From Bacteroidota bacterium (GTDB lineage Bacteria > Bacteroidota > Bacteroidia > Chitinophagales > Chitinophagaceae), in NCBI GenBank assembly GCA_018266775.1, contig JAFDZS010000008.1, positions 248,001 through 312,000 of the forward strand: a stretch of 64,000 nucleotides of DNA, read 5' to 3'. The position numbers and the translations under genes are program-made. Under the pieces are notes generated by a model. It saw nothing but the letters and a program-made list of their open reading frames with translations. It was not told where the DNA came from and searched no databases. This document shows positions 1 through 8,584 of this stretch, in pieces (positions within the stretch are counted from its first letter, which is position 1; every line of letters begins with the position of its first letter).

Positions 1-2399
1 TTGGGCACATCAAAGCAATACGCCTGTATGCCTGTTTGCTGTGTTTGATAGATGGGGTCATTATCGGTTCCCCAAATATTTTTATCGGTACCGTAAGGCA
101 GCCTTCCGTTATTGTCAATTACAAATGGCTTGCCGCCCATGTGCCCCCATCTTCCTTTTTCAAATGGTTGATCGGGCATCCAGATTTCTTTTTTTTGCTC
201 ATCTATAAAATACCTGCTGGCACCCAATAAAATATTCATGGCAGTAAAAGGAATTTTTTTATCACGCAGGTAATAAGGTTGCAAAGCAAACTGCAGTTGT
301 ACAACATCGGTATATGTTTTTCCGTTTTCAACTGCTTTGGCTTCAACAATATTAGTTCCGTTAATGAATGGCACCATACATTCTGCAAGGCCATTCGTTA
401 CCGCTGCTGTTGCAATTTTTTTTCCGTTCAGCCATATTTCCACTTCATGCAGGTTACTGGCCACCTGTAACGGTTGTTTACAAAATGCGCCTGTACTGTC
501 TGCAATGCCGCCTCTTATTGTCCAGTTGGTTGAACTGATTTTTATGAAAGGTTTTTTACTTAATGTTGCTTCGTAGAGGTAATAAGGATCTTTGGGTACA
601 CGCGACCAGGTGAGCAAACCTTTATTATTGATATGCGGCATGGTTTCTGTTCTTGTTTCAGAATTAAAATCGGCCAGGTTCCATACTACAGCGCCGGCAA
701 CAAAGGGGCGCTTCATAATTTCAGTAATATAAAACTGGTGAAATTTAGTGGTGTATTCCACACTTTTATCAAAGCGTACGGGTTGCATGCTTCTTATCCT
801 GTTGTCTGCATCGGCGCCATATTCAGTTATCATAAATGGCTGATCGGGCAACTGTTCATGATGCCTGTCTAAAAACGCCGGGAAATCTTCCTGTTTACCA
901 CCGTACCATCCGGAATATAAATTCCAGCCGGTTACCTGTGCAATAGTGGTTAGATGATATTGATTGTAGCGGTTGAAGTCTGCATGGTTGGCAATCATGG
1001 TATACCGCGTTGGGTCTTCTTTTCTTGTTGTACTGTCGAGCATGCGTGCCAGTTGTTCTATGGAGGCAAAATATTGCTGCTGCTTCGTTTTATCTTCATT
1101 AAAATGCGGGCGCAAAAATATTTCGTTCATATAACACCAGATGATGATGCTGGGATGGTTGTACTGCTGCCGTATCATTTCCCGCTGCATCTGCAAACAG
1201 GTATTGTAAAAACTGTCTGATGCAGTGATTTCGTTCACTACAGGAATTTCTACTGAAGTCAGCAACCCGATCTTATCGCATACTTCCATCACATAAGGAT
1301 CTTGCGGATAATGCGCTACACGAAAAAAATTAGCCCCGGTTTGTTTAATCAGTTCCATATCTTTTCCTGCCAGGGCTTTGCTTACTGCATTACCCATTCC
1401 TTTATAATCCTGGTGGCGGCTGGTGCCAATTAATTTATAGTTTTTACCATTGAGAAAAAAGCCTTTGGCTGCATCAAAATGAAACCAGCGAAAACCCAAA
1501 GTATTGGTGACTACATCAAGGGTGCTGCCTGTTGATGCGTCTTTAATAATGGAAACCACTTTATATAAATACGGATCTTCCGGCGACCATAAATGCGGTT
1601 GCTGCACTGTTGGTATGGAATGTTCGTATTGGCCGTTGCTGTTGGCAGTAACAGTAAAAGCAGATGTTTGCGCTGCAATCTTTTTTCCCTGTTCGTTATA
1701 TACAATGGAAAGCAATTGCAGTTTTTTATCTTCAGCGGTAAAATTATCGAGGTGGCCTTTGATCGTAACTGATGCTTCCTGTGTACTAACCTGTGGTGTG
1801 GAGATCATTACGGGTTGCGAAGCACCTTCATCAACAGTAAAATGCACCGGGCTTACCGCAAGCAGGTTAACTGAACGGTAGATGCCGCCATAAAAAGTAA
1901 AATCAGCTGATAAGGGAGGAATGTTTTTGTCGTAACTGTTATCTGCCTTAACGATCACTTCAAAATACCGGTCAGTTGATCTGATAAATGGTGACACCGG
2001 AATGGTAAATGCTGTATATCCACCCCTGTGTGTGCCGGCTGTATGACCGTTAATGAACACAGCAGCCACCTGGTTTACGCCTTCAAAACAAAGAAATATT
2101 TTTTTGTTTTTTACAGCTGCCGGCAGTGTTATTGTTTTTTTATAATACGCTACGCCCCTGTAATAGCCAGGCGTATCGTCCATAATGTCTGCTGTATTCC
2201 ACGTGTGTGGTAAGTTTACGTTTACCCATTGTTGTTTTTGATGATCTGAAATATTGAAAACTCCTTTCTCATCTTTTACAAACTGCCAGTTGCGGTTTTG
2301 ATTAATAACCACACGCGAATTGGGTTGTTGCTGACTGTATGCCAGCAGTACGATCAGTAACAGGGGCACCATGCAGGTTATTTTCAAATTGCGTTTCAT
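1..2399 (-). CDS. Glycoside hydrolase family 2 (beta-galactosidase-like), 3' end outside window
   Basis: A secreted family 2 glycoside hydrolase that would release terminal sugars from a polysaccharide side chain in the periplasm or at the surface. The frame is open from ATG at 2399 to the window edge (about 799 codons). A signal peptide ends near LLAYSQQQ. The N-terminal jelly-roll sugar-binding part contains GYYRGVAYY and GGIYRSVQL, hallmarks of the family. The catalytic barrel shows MNE with the acid/base Glu at residue 426 and ITEYG with the nucleophile Glu at 526. A C-terminal beta-rich region follows. It is the last visible gene of the susC-susD unit, so it probably acts on the imported glycan. 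Substrate (galactoside, glucuronide or mannoside) cannot be told from sequence reading alone. Confidence 0.9.
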   Translation of the reverse strand, partial: MKRNLKITCMVPLLLIVLLAYSQQQPNSRVVINQNRNWQFVKDEKGVFNISDHQKQQWVNVNLPHTWNTADIMDDTPGYYRGVAYYKKTITLPAAVKNKKIFLCFEGVNQVAAVFINGHTAGTHRGGYTAFTIPVSPFIRSTDRYFEVIVKADNSYDKNIPPLSADFTFYGGIYRSVNLLAVSPVHFTVDEGASQPVMISTPQVSTQEASVTIKGHLDNFTAEDKKLQLLSIVYNEQGKKIAAQTSAFTVTANSNGQYEHSIPTVQQPHLWSPEDPYLYKVVSIIKDASTGSTLDVVTNTLGFRWFHFDAAKGFFLNGKNYKLIGTSRHQDYKGMGNAVSKALAGKDMELIKQTGANFFRVAHYPQDPYVMEVCDKIGLLTSVEIPVVNEITASDSFYNTCLQMQREMIRQQYNHPSIIIWCYMNEIFLRPHFNEDKTKQQQYFASIEQLARMLDSTTRKEDPTRYTMIANHADFNRYNQYHLTTIAQVTGWNLYSGWYGGKQEDFPAFLDRHHEQLPDQPFMITEYGADADNRIRSMQPVRFDKSVEYTTKFHQFYITEIMKRPFVAGAVVWNLADFNSETRTETMPHINNKGLLTWSRVPKDPYYLYEATLSKKPFIKISSTNWTIRGGIADSTGAFCKQPLQVASNLHEVEIWLNGKKIATAAVTNGLAECMVPFINGTNIVEAKAVENGKTYTDVVQLQFALQPYYLRDKKIPFTAMNILLGASRYFIDEQKKEIWMPDQPFEKGRWGHMGGKPFVIDNNGRLPYGTDKNIWGTDNDPIYQTQQTGIQAYCFDVP

Positions 2400-2572
2400 C
2401 TGTTCATCATTATTAATTCAGTGCCTGGTATTGCCTGTTGTTTGCATTAAAAAAATAGGGCCGGACTGTTTGTTTACTTGCTATAGTGAATGAAAGTATG
2501 TACCGCTGCTGTTAAAATGGCCGGGGTATGATTAGCTGTACCCCGGCACTATAATGACAACTGCTAATGGAG

Positions 2573-3082
2573 TTAATTGATCTGTACCGGCCGCCGGTAT
2601 GCAGTGGAAAATATATCCACTTCGTATTGCGTTGTAATATTGTCCAGTATCTGCACTTCAAATTTACGTACACCCGGTGCCGTATTATTCAGCAATTTCA
2701 GGTAGATGGTATCCATTGCCTGTACCGCTTTGGGGAATGTGATGGAATAGGTGGTATCTGAAGAAGGAATAATATTACCATTCTTATCCACTACATTATA
2801 ATCCACCCCGCGTACAGCGGGTGCGGTTTGCCCATACACCGTTACAGCATATTTGCATACGGCGTCATAATCCCTTACAAAAGTGGAATAAAACTGTACC
2901 GGGAATTTTACCAGCGTGGATTGTGACCTTGTTACTGTTACTGCCGTATTATTATTGGGAACAAATATGGCATAGTAATGATGTGCCAGTTCATCCACAC
3001 CTTTTGGTACATCGTTTTTTTCGCAGGAAGACAATACAACGATGCTTCCCAATACGGCTGCGATATATTTTATCAGTTTCAT
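2573..3082 (-). CDS. Small SusE-like surface lipoprotein
   Basis: A 169-residue lipoprotein with signal peptide and lipobox VLSSC (Cys at about residue 20). The mature part is beta-rich, with a conserved-looking ending (FEVQILDNITTQYEVDIFSTAYRRPVQIN). It lies between susD and the glycoside hydrolase on the same strand, 18 bp after susD, so it is probably co-transcribed and surface exposed. Position and size match the small glycan-binding or adaptor lipoproteins of polysaccharide loci (SusE/DUF-type). The family itself was not recognised, so the glycan-binding role is inferred from context. Confidence 0.6.
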   Translation of the reverse strand: MKLIKYIAAVLGSIVVLSSCEKNDVPKGVDELAHHYYAIFVPNNNTAVTVTRSQSTLVKFPVQFYSTFVRDYDAVCKYAVTVYGQTAPAVRGVDYNVVDKNGNIIPSSDTTYSITFPKAVQAMDTIYLKLLNNTAPGVRKFEVQILDNITTQYEVDIFSTAYRRPVQIN

Positions 3083-3100
3083 TTTTCTAAAATTTTATGG

Positions 3101-4756
3101 TTATTGCCAGTTGGGGTTTTGGGTTACATTACCACCGCTGAGGTTGATTTCATTAAATGGTACAGGGTAGAGATAATCCCTGTCTGCACGGAAATGCCGG
3201 GTGCTGGCAGGTTCTGTAATCAGTACCTGGTCTGCATTTAAATTCAGGCTGCTGCCGTTAGTGCCCACCCATTCTGCGGCAATAAATTTTGCACCCAGTA
3301 AATCTTTGGGTAACATTACTTCGGCCATTTTCCACCTGATGAGGTCATCATAACGGAAGCCTTCCAGCGCCAGTTCCACTGTACGTTCTCTTCTTATTTC
3401 GTCACGCATATCTAAGTTATTTGCTGTGGCAAATGCGTTGGTCAATTTTACGGCAAGGCCGGCTCTTGTTCTTAATGCATTAATGGAAAGATTCAGGTCT
3501 GCATCAGCAATGCTACCATTCAATTCATATTTGGCTTCTGCATAATTCAGCAATACCTCCCCGTAACGGATGAGTATTCTGTCAACAGTGGCCGCTCCGT
3601 TGATTTGCTGATCTGCCTTACTGAATCCTTTTTTGGGTGCGAAAGCCGTGCGTGAACCCAGAGAAGTTTTTGGCACCCATGGGCCCTGATAAGCTTCTTC
3701 CCCCGAACGGAAAAAAGTAAATGCCACACGCGGATCCCTGTTATCGAGTATGGTATTATAACTGGGTTCGCTGCCTTCGTCAACAAATAATGGAGAACGT
3801 GTTGCACTTGGTGTGCCATCCATTTTCCATGCGGGCAAACCATCGCTGTATAAATAACAACGCAGCAGATTGCGTGTAGGCGCCATCCGCCCGTTTTCCA
3901 AATCGCGGGAATTATTATGGCCCAGTATCACCTGTGTATTGCTTACACCATAAATTTTCACCAGTAAATTTTCTGTGTTGGCCGCTCCTTCGCCTGCATA
4001 CTGAAAAAGGTTTCCATAATTGGGGTACAGGGTATGCCCTTCGCCCATTACATTTTGTGCAGCAGTAATACAGATACTCAGGTGGTTTTGCCAATTGGCG
4101 CCGTTGCGGAATTTATTGTATGTACCTTCGTATAAGGCTACCCGTGATTTTAATGCCCAGGCAGTGCTTTTGGTAACGCGGCCATATTGTGCAGCGGGTA
4201 AATCAGCACGGCGGGGCAACCAGGTGGCTGCATAATCCAGGTCGTCATAAATAGCCTGCACCACATCTGCTCTTGGGGTACGCGGCATAGTGAGTTCAGG
4301 AGAAGTGGTGGTTAATGTTTTTTGCAGCAGGGGTACATCTCCATATTTACTTACCAGGCTGGCATAAGCATAAGCCCGGAAAAATCTTGCTTCTGCAAAG
4401 TAACGGTTCTTAATGGCATCTGTTACCTGTGCTTTGCCCCCTTTTTCCAGGATATTATTGGCTGTAAAAATTTGTGTATAAGGATCGCTCCAGTCGCTGC
4501 TGGTATTGGGGATGGAACGGTTGCCGTTGCTGATTTGGTTGGGGCCGGATGTATTCACCGCATCGTCTGCCCGGTTATCAATCCAGTTGGCTCCCAATTG
4601 CTGGTATAAACGGTTGGCTGCATTTTGCAGGTCGGTTTCGGTATTCCAGAAATCCGCATCACTGAATTCCGTTTCAGGAAAGCGGTCGATTTTACAACTG
4701 CCCAGTAATAAAGCGGCAGCAATAATGCATATAGAAATCTGATGTATCTTTTTCAT
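3101..4756 (-). CDS. RagB/SusD family nutrient-binding outer membrane lipoprotein
   Basis: A SusD-type lipoprotein that caps the SusC pore outside the cell and captures the glycan. The chosen ATG at 4756 starts MKKIHQ and gives a signal peptide with lipobox LLGSC. The longer in-frame start at 4828 would overlap susC and mask that signal. The 551-residue protein has the helical TPR-like N-terminal half (NRLYQQLGANW, RFFRAYAYASLV) and the C-terminal signature ending YPVPFNEINLSGGNVTQNP, typical of the family. It begins 13 bp after the susC stop and is clearly co-transcribed with it. Confidence in the family is high; the ligand is unknown. Confidence 0.95.
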   Translation of the reverse strand: MKKIHQISICIIAAALLLGSCKIDRFPETEFSDADFWNTETDLQNAANRLYQQLGANWIDNRADDAVNTSGPNQISNGNRSIPNTSSDWSDPYTQIFTANNILEKGGKAQVTDAIKNRYFAEARFFRAYAYASLVSKYGDVPLLQKTLTTTSPELTMPRTPRADVVQAIYDDLDYAATWLPRRADLPAAQYGRVTKSTAWALKSRVALYEGTYNKFRNGANWQNHLSICITAAQNVMGEGHTLYPNYGNLFQYAGEGAANTENLLVKIYGVSNTQVILGHNNSRDLENGRMAPTRNLLRCYLYSDGLPAWKMDGTPSATRSPLFVDEGSEPSYNTILDNRDPRVAFTFFRSGEEAYQGPWVPKTSLGSRTAFAPKKGFSKADQQINGAATVDRILIRYGEVLLNYAEAKYELNGSIADADLNLSINALRTRAGLAVKLTNAFATANNLDMRDEIRRERTVELALEGFRYDDLIRWKMAEVMLPKDLLGAKFIAAEWVGTNGSSLNLNADQVLITEPASTRHFRADRDYLYPVPFNEINLSGGNVTQNPNWQ

Positions 4757-4769
4757 GTTTGTTCTTTTT

Positions 4770-7700
4770 TTATAATGAAACATTGATACCAAAGGCAACA
4801 GTGCGGTAGAAAGGATAGGTTGTGGCACTCACGTTATTGCCCACTTCGGGGTCGAATACACTAAGTACTTTGGTAGACTCCCACAAGTCCTGGCCGGACA
4901 CATATACTTTTACACTTTGCACCAGTTTGTTTTTAAACATTTTGGTATAACCTAACTGTACATTCTTTAACCGTACATAAGCGCCGTTTTGTGCCCATTT
5001 GTCTGACGACATATAGTTATGGGCACTGGTTTGATACATCCGTGGGAAAAATGCATTGGGGTTATCGGGTGTCCAGCGGTCCAGGTGAATGGTCCACGGC
5101 ATATCAGCAGTTCCTAAAATGGGCGACAGTGTTCCCTGGTCAATCAGGAAACGGCGTACCGCTGCACCCTGGAAGAAAATACTGAAATCGAAACCTTTAA
5201 ATGCTGCTGAAAAATTTGCACCGTAAGTATACCGGGCATTGGTGGTGCCAAGGTAAACAAGGTCGCCAGGATTTTCCGGTGTGCCTGCCCCTGCAGATAT
5301 CACACCATCGCCATTCAGGTCAAGGTATTTTATATCGCCCGGTGCAGGGTTGGGGAAGAATGGATAAGACACTTTTGCCTTGTAATCATTTGCTTCCTGC
5401 TGGCTTTGGAAATAGCCTGCCGTTTTATACCCCCAAACACTGTTCAGCGGATACCCTTCCAGGAGGCCTACTACGCCGCCCGTTCCAATTGAATTACGGC
5501 CATCATATTTTGTCAGTTTATTCTGGTTGTCTGAAATATTAAATCCTACGCTGTATTCAAAACCCTTTCTGCCAATTTTGTCTCTCCATTTAATATCAAA
5601 TTCAGATCCCCAGCTTTTCAGTTCGCCCACATTGGCACTGCCCACGCTAACACCAATCAGGCTGGGTACATTCAGCGTGGCCAGCATATTTTTATTGTAT
5701 TTGATATAGTAGTCTGCTGTAATGGTAAGATGGTTTTTCAGTACACTCAGGTCAACACCAATATTGGATTGTTCAACAGTTTCCCAGGTTTTATCTCTTG
5801 ATGCCAACTGGCCCTGGTACAGGTATTGTGTGCGTGCATTATTAAACACCAGGTTGTTATTGGTGGTAAGCCCGCTCGTTAACAATGGAATATAATCGTA
5901 GTAGCCCAATACGGAACCATTACCCAACTGGCCCCATGATAAACGGAGTTTTGCAGCAGTAAATATTTTTTGTTCCTGCATGAATCTTTCTTTATCCAGT
6001 TTCCATGCTCCGGAAAAAGAAGGGAACATTTGCCAGCGGTTTTCCGGTGCCAGGCGGGAGCTTCCGTCGTAACGGTAAGAGGCTTCAAAAAGATATTTAT
6101 CTTTAAAGGCATAATTTAAACGGCCAAATGCTGACGCTAACGCCCATGTTTGCACTAAATCACTGCTGGTTTTGGTGAGCGGGTCGCCATAATTGAGGCT
6201 GAAGAAACTGTTGGTGATCATGTTTTGTGCCGATGCGGTAAATTCATCTTTCCGGTATTCTTCATACGAACCGCCCTGCACGAGCGTAAACACATGATCG
6301 TCTTTTAATTTCAGGTTATAAGTAAGATAGCCCTGCAGGTTATTTTGATAACCCCTGTTTTTGGTAACGGTAATGGAGTTGGGTACGTTTACGCTAAACC
6401 GTATGGTGTTGGTACTTCTGCCATACCAGATCAAGCTGCGGCTGTCGTTTTCCATGTTATAAGTATTCTGGTTACGCCAACCGGCAATATTGAGTGTCAG
6501 CCCTTTTACCACATTCTTTACCTGGAAGTCTAAACGGCCGGTAAAGGTTTCATAATTGCGGGATTCTTTTCCTGCATTTTTTTCAATGTCAACAGCGTTG
6601 ATCTGCAGGTCGCCATTATAATGCTGGCCGGTTACATCTTCGGCTGGTGTATATAAGGACTGCCTGGTGCGGCTGCGGTACAGGCGGTTAATGATCTGGT
6701 CGGTACCGAAAGAATTTTCATTCACTAAAGAACCAATATAACCGGTGGTTATTTTCAATGAAATGTTTTGGCTTAGTTCTGCATTGAGGTTGAACTTGAG
6801 GTTGTACCTGGAGTTATCATCGGGGCCATATTTCAAAACACCATCCCTGTAATAATAGCCCGCTGAAAAAAGATAGTTTACCTTTTTCTCACCACCGCCT
6901 ATAGATATACTGTGGTTTTGCATGGCATTATATTTATCCATCCCGGCTTTGATCCAGTTATTATTGCCATAATATTCCCAACGGTCGGCGGTGGGGTTGG
7001 GCCTGTAGGAAAAATTTGGGTTCTTGAGCCACTCAATCTGCTCTGCACTGAATTCCCTTGCGCCGGTGGCATTAAAGCGGGCTTCGTCTATTAGTGTCTG
7101 TTCGTCCCATGAATTCAGCCTTTCCGGCTGGCGGGCTGTTATATTAATACCATAATAACTGCTGAAGTTAACGGTGGTTTTGCCTGCCTTTGCCTGTTTG
7201 GTGGTTACCAGCACCACACCCGATGCTGCACGGGCACCATAAATGGCAGAGGCGGATGCATCTTTTAATACTGATATACTTTCAATATCATTAGGGTCTA
7301 ACAAATTCAGATCCTGTTCAATACCATCCACCAATACCAATGCATTGGCTGTATTGGCCGAAGAAAAACCCCTGATGCGGATGCCATAACCTTCGGCACC
7401 GGGCTTTCCATTACTGCGTAAAACGGTTACACCCGGTAATACGCCCTGTAACGCACCAGTCACGTTTGGCACCGGCCGGTTGATAAGATCTTTGTTATTC
7501 ACCTGCGCCACTGCACCGCTGAGGTTAACTTTTCTTTGTGTACCATAACCCACCACCACTACAGCATCCATTGTTTGCGAAGTCAGCAGCAATGAAATGT
7601 TGATGATTGATGATTTGCCCACTGCCACAGTTTGGCTGGCATAACCGGTAAATGAAAAGGTGATCTTTGCACCTTCTTTTGCCACGATTGAATAATGGCC

Positions 7701-7910
7701 TTTATTATCTGTGGTGGTACCTTCCACATCGGAGGTAACGCTCACCTTTTCCAGCGGTGCTCCTTTTGAATCTGTAACAGTACCTTCCACTTTTTTTTGC
7801 TGTGCATTAACCAGCAAACTGAAGTTGATAAAGAGCATGAAGAAGAATAATGGCTTTTGCCATTTGTTGCCCGATAAGCGGGAATGAGTCAGATGGTTTA
7901 GATATCTCAT
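4770..7910 (-). CDS. SusC/RagA family TonB-linked outer membrane transporter
   Basis: A 1046-residue TonB-dependent outer membrane pore of the SusC class, taking up oligosaccharides with energy from TonB/ExbBD. Order of domains: signal peptide ending near LLVNAQQ, a carboxypeptidase-regulatory-like domain (VEGTVTDSKGAPLEKVSV), the plug with the SusC-specific signature (LVLVDGIEQDLNLLDPNDIESISVLKDA is split around residues 190-220), and a long beta-barrel ending in YPFYRTVAFGINVSL with the usual terminal aromatic/hydrophobic strand. ATG at 7910 was chosen because a good signal peptide follows; the longer frame to 7991 adds an implausible Cys-rich leader. It heads the minus-strand operon. Confidence 0.96.
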   Translation of the reverse strand: MRYLNHLTHSRLSGNKWQKPLFFFMLFINFSLLVNAQQKKVEGTVTDSKGAPLEKVSVTSDVEGTTTDNKGHYSIVAKEGAKITFSFTGYASQTVAVGKSSIINISLLLTSQTMDAVVVVGYGTQRKVNLSGAVAQVNNKDLINRPVPNVTGALQGVLPGVTVLRSNGKPGAEGYGIRIRGFSSANTANALVLVDGIEQDLNLLDPNDIESISVLKDASASAIYGARAASGVVLVTTKQAKAGKTTVNFSSYYGINITARQPERLNSWDEQTLIDEARFNATGAREFSAEQIEWLKNPNFSYRPNPTADRWEYYGNNNWIKAGMDKYNAMQNHSISIGGGEKKVNYLFSAGYYYRDGVLKYGPDDNSRYNLKFNLNAELSQNISLKITTGYIGSLVNENSFGTDQIINRLYRSRTRQSLYTPAEDVTGQHYNGDLQINAVDIEKNAGKESRNYETFTGRLDFQVKNVVKGLTLNIAGWRNQNTYNMENDSRSLIWYGRSTNTIRFSVNVPNSITVTKNRGYQNNLQGYLTYNLKLKDDHVFTLVQGGSYEEYRKDEFTASAQNMITNSFFSLNYGDPLTKTSSDLVQTWALASAFGRLNYAFKDKYLFEASYRYDGSSRLAPENRWQMFPSFSGAWKLDKERFMQEQKIFTAAKLRLSWGQLGNGSVLGYYDYIPLLTSGLTTNNNLVFNNARTQYLYQGQLASRDKTWETVEQSNIGVDLSVLKNHLTITADYYIKYNKNMLATLNVPSLIGVSVGSANVGELKSWGSEFDIKWRDKIGRKGFEYSVGFNISDNQNKLTKYDGRNSIGTGGVVGLLEGYPLNSVWGYKTAGYFQSQQEANDYKAKVSYPFFPNPAPGDIKYLDLNGDGVISAGAGTPENPGDLVYLGTTNARYTYGANFSAAFKGFDFSIFFQGAAVRRFLIDQGTLSPILGTADMPWTIHLDRWTPDNPNAFFPRMYQTSAHNYMSSDKWAQNGAYVRLKNVQLGYTKMFKNKLVQSVKVYVSGQDLWESTKVLSVFDPEVGNNVSATTYPFYRTVAFGINVSL

Positions 7911-8212
7911 ATAGCATGTTTTAAGAAAGATGGAGTAACTAATGAATTTGGTACAGCAGTAATAACTGCTGCCTGATGAACAGGCAGTCATGTTGCCGGG
8001 GCTGGTAAATTATCGTGGATGATGATGGACTTGAGTGACCCCCCACTACTGTTGAGTAAAGGTGGTGAAACATGATTTTTTTCCATAGCAGCAATTTTAG
8101 CATTACAAAAATGCGGCTGTATGACCCTGCTTTCCTAATATATGGCTACGCCAAAACCTCTACAGTAAAAAATTTATTTATTGATAATCAATCGTTTTAA
8201 GCAAATTATAGT

Positions 8213-8474
8213 TACGTCAGCCAATTTTTTCCTTTAAAGAACGGCTTAAATAAATATGCTTTGTAATTACTGCCTATTGATTTAAAGCTGACGTATGGTT
8301 ATATTAATAGTATACCAGCCCATAAATGCCGCTTCAATTGCTTCATTGCACGCAAAACCACTACGTCAAGCTGCAACACTGAATAAATGCCTGGCGGATT
8401 TGTGGTATAACTACAACTTATTACCAGCTTAAAAATGGTATTTTGATAAAGCAGGCCGCATTTGCACTACGTCA
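8213..8474. promoter_or_regulatory. Four copies of TACGTCA in the sus/regulator divergent spacer
   Basis: The roughly 670-bp spacer between susC and the sensor-regulator is AT-rich and non-coding. It carries TACGTCA at 8213-8219, 8362-8368 and 8468-8474 on the plus strand and at 8289-8295 on the minus strand. Two copies extend to CTACGTCAA (8361-8369, 8467-8475), each followed at a short distance by AACACT. Repeats of this kind in a divergent spacer are plausible binding sites for the neighbouring regulator. No -7 element was confidently placed. Confidence 0.45.
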
Positions 8475-8584
8475 ATTCTACTTCAACACTACTACAAACG
8501 GCATAAAATGCAATTACTGAAAGCTGTCCGTTCTGCATCTTGTATTTTGTATTTATATTGCCACTGCTTGCGCAAGCCTTATGT

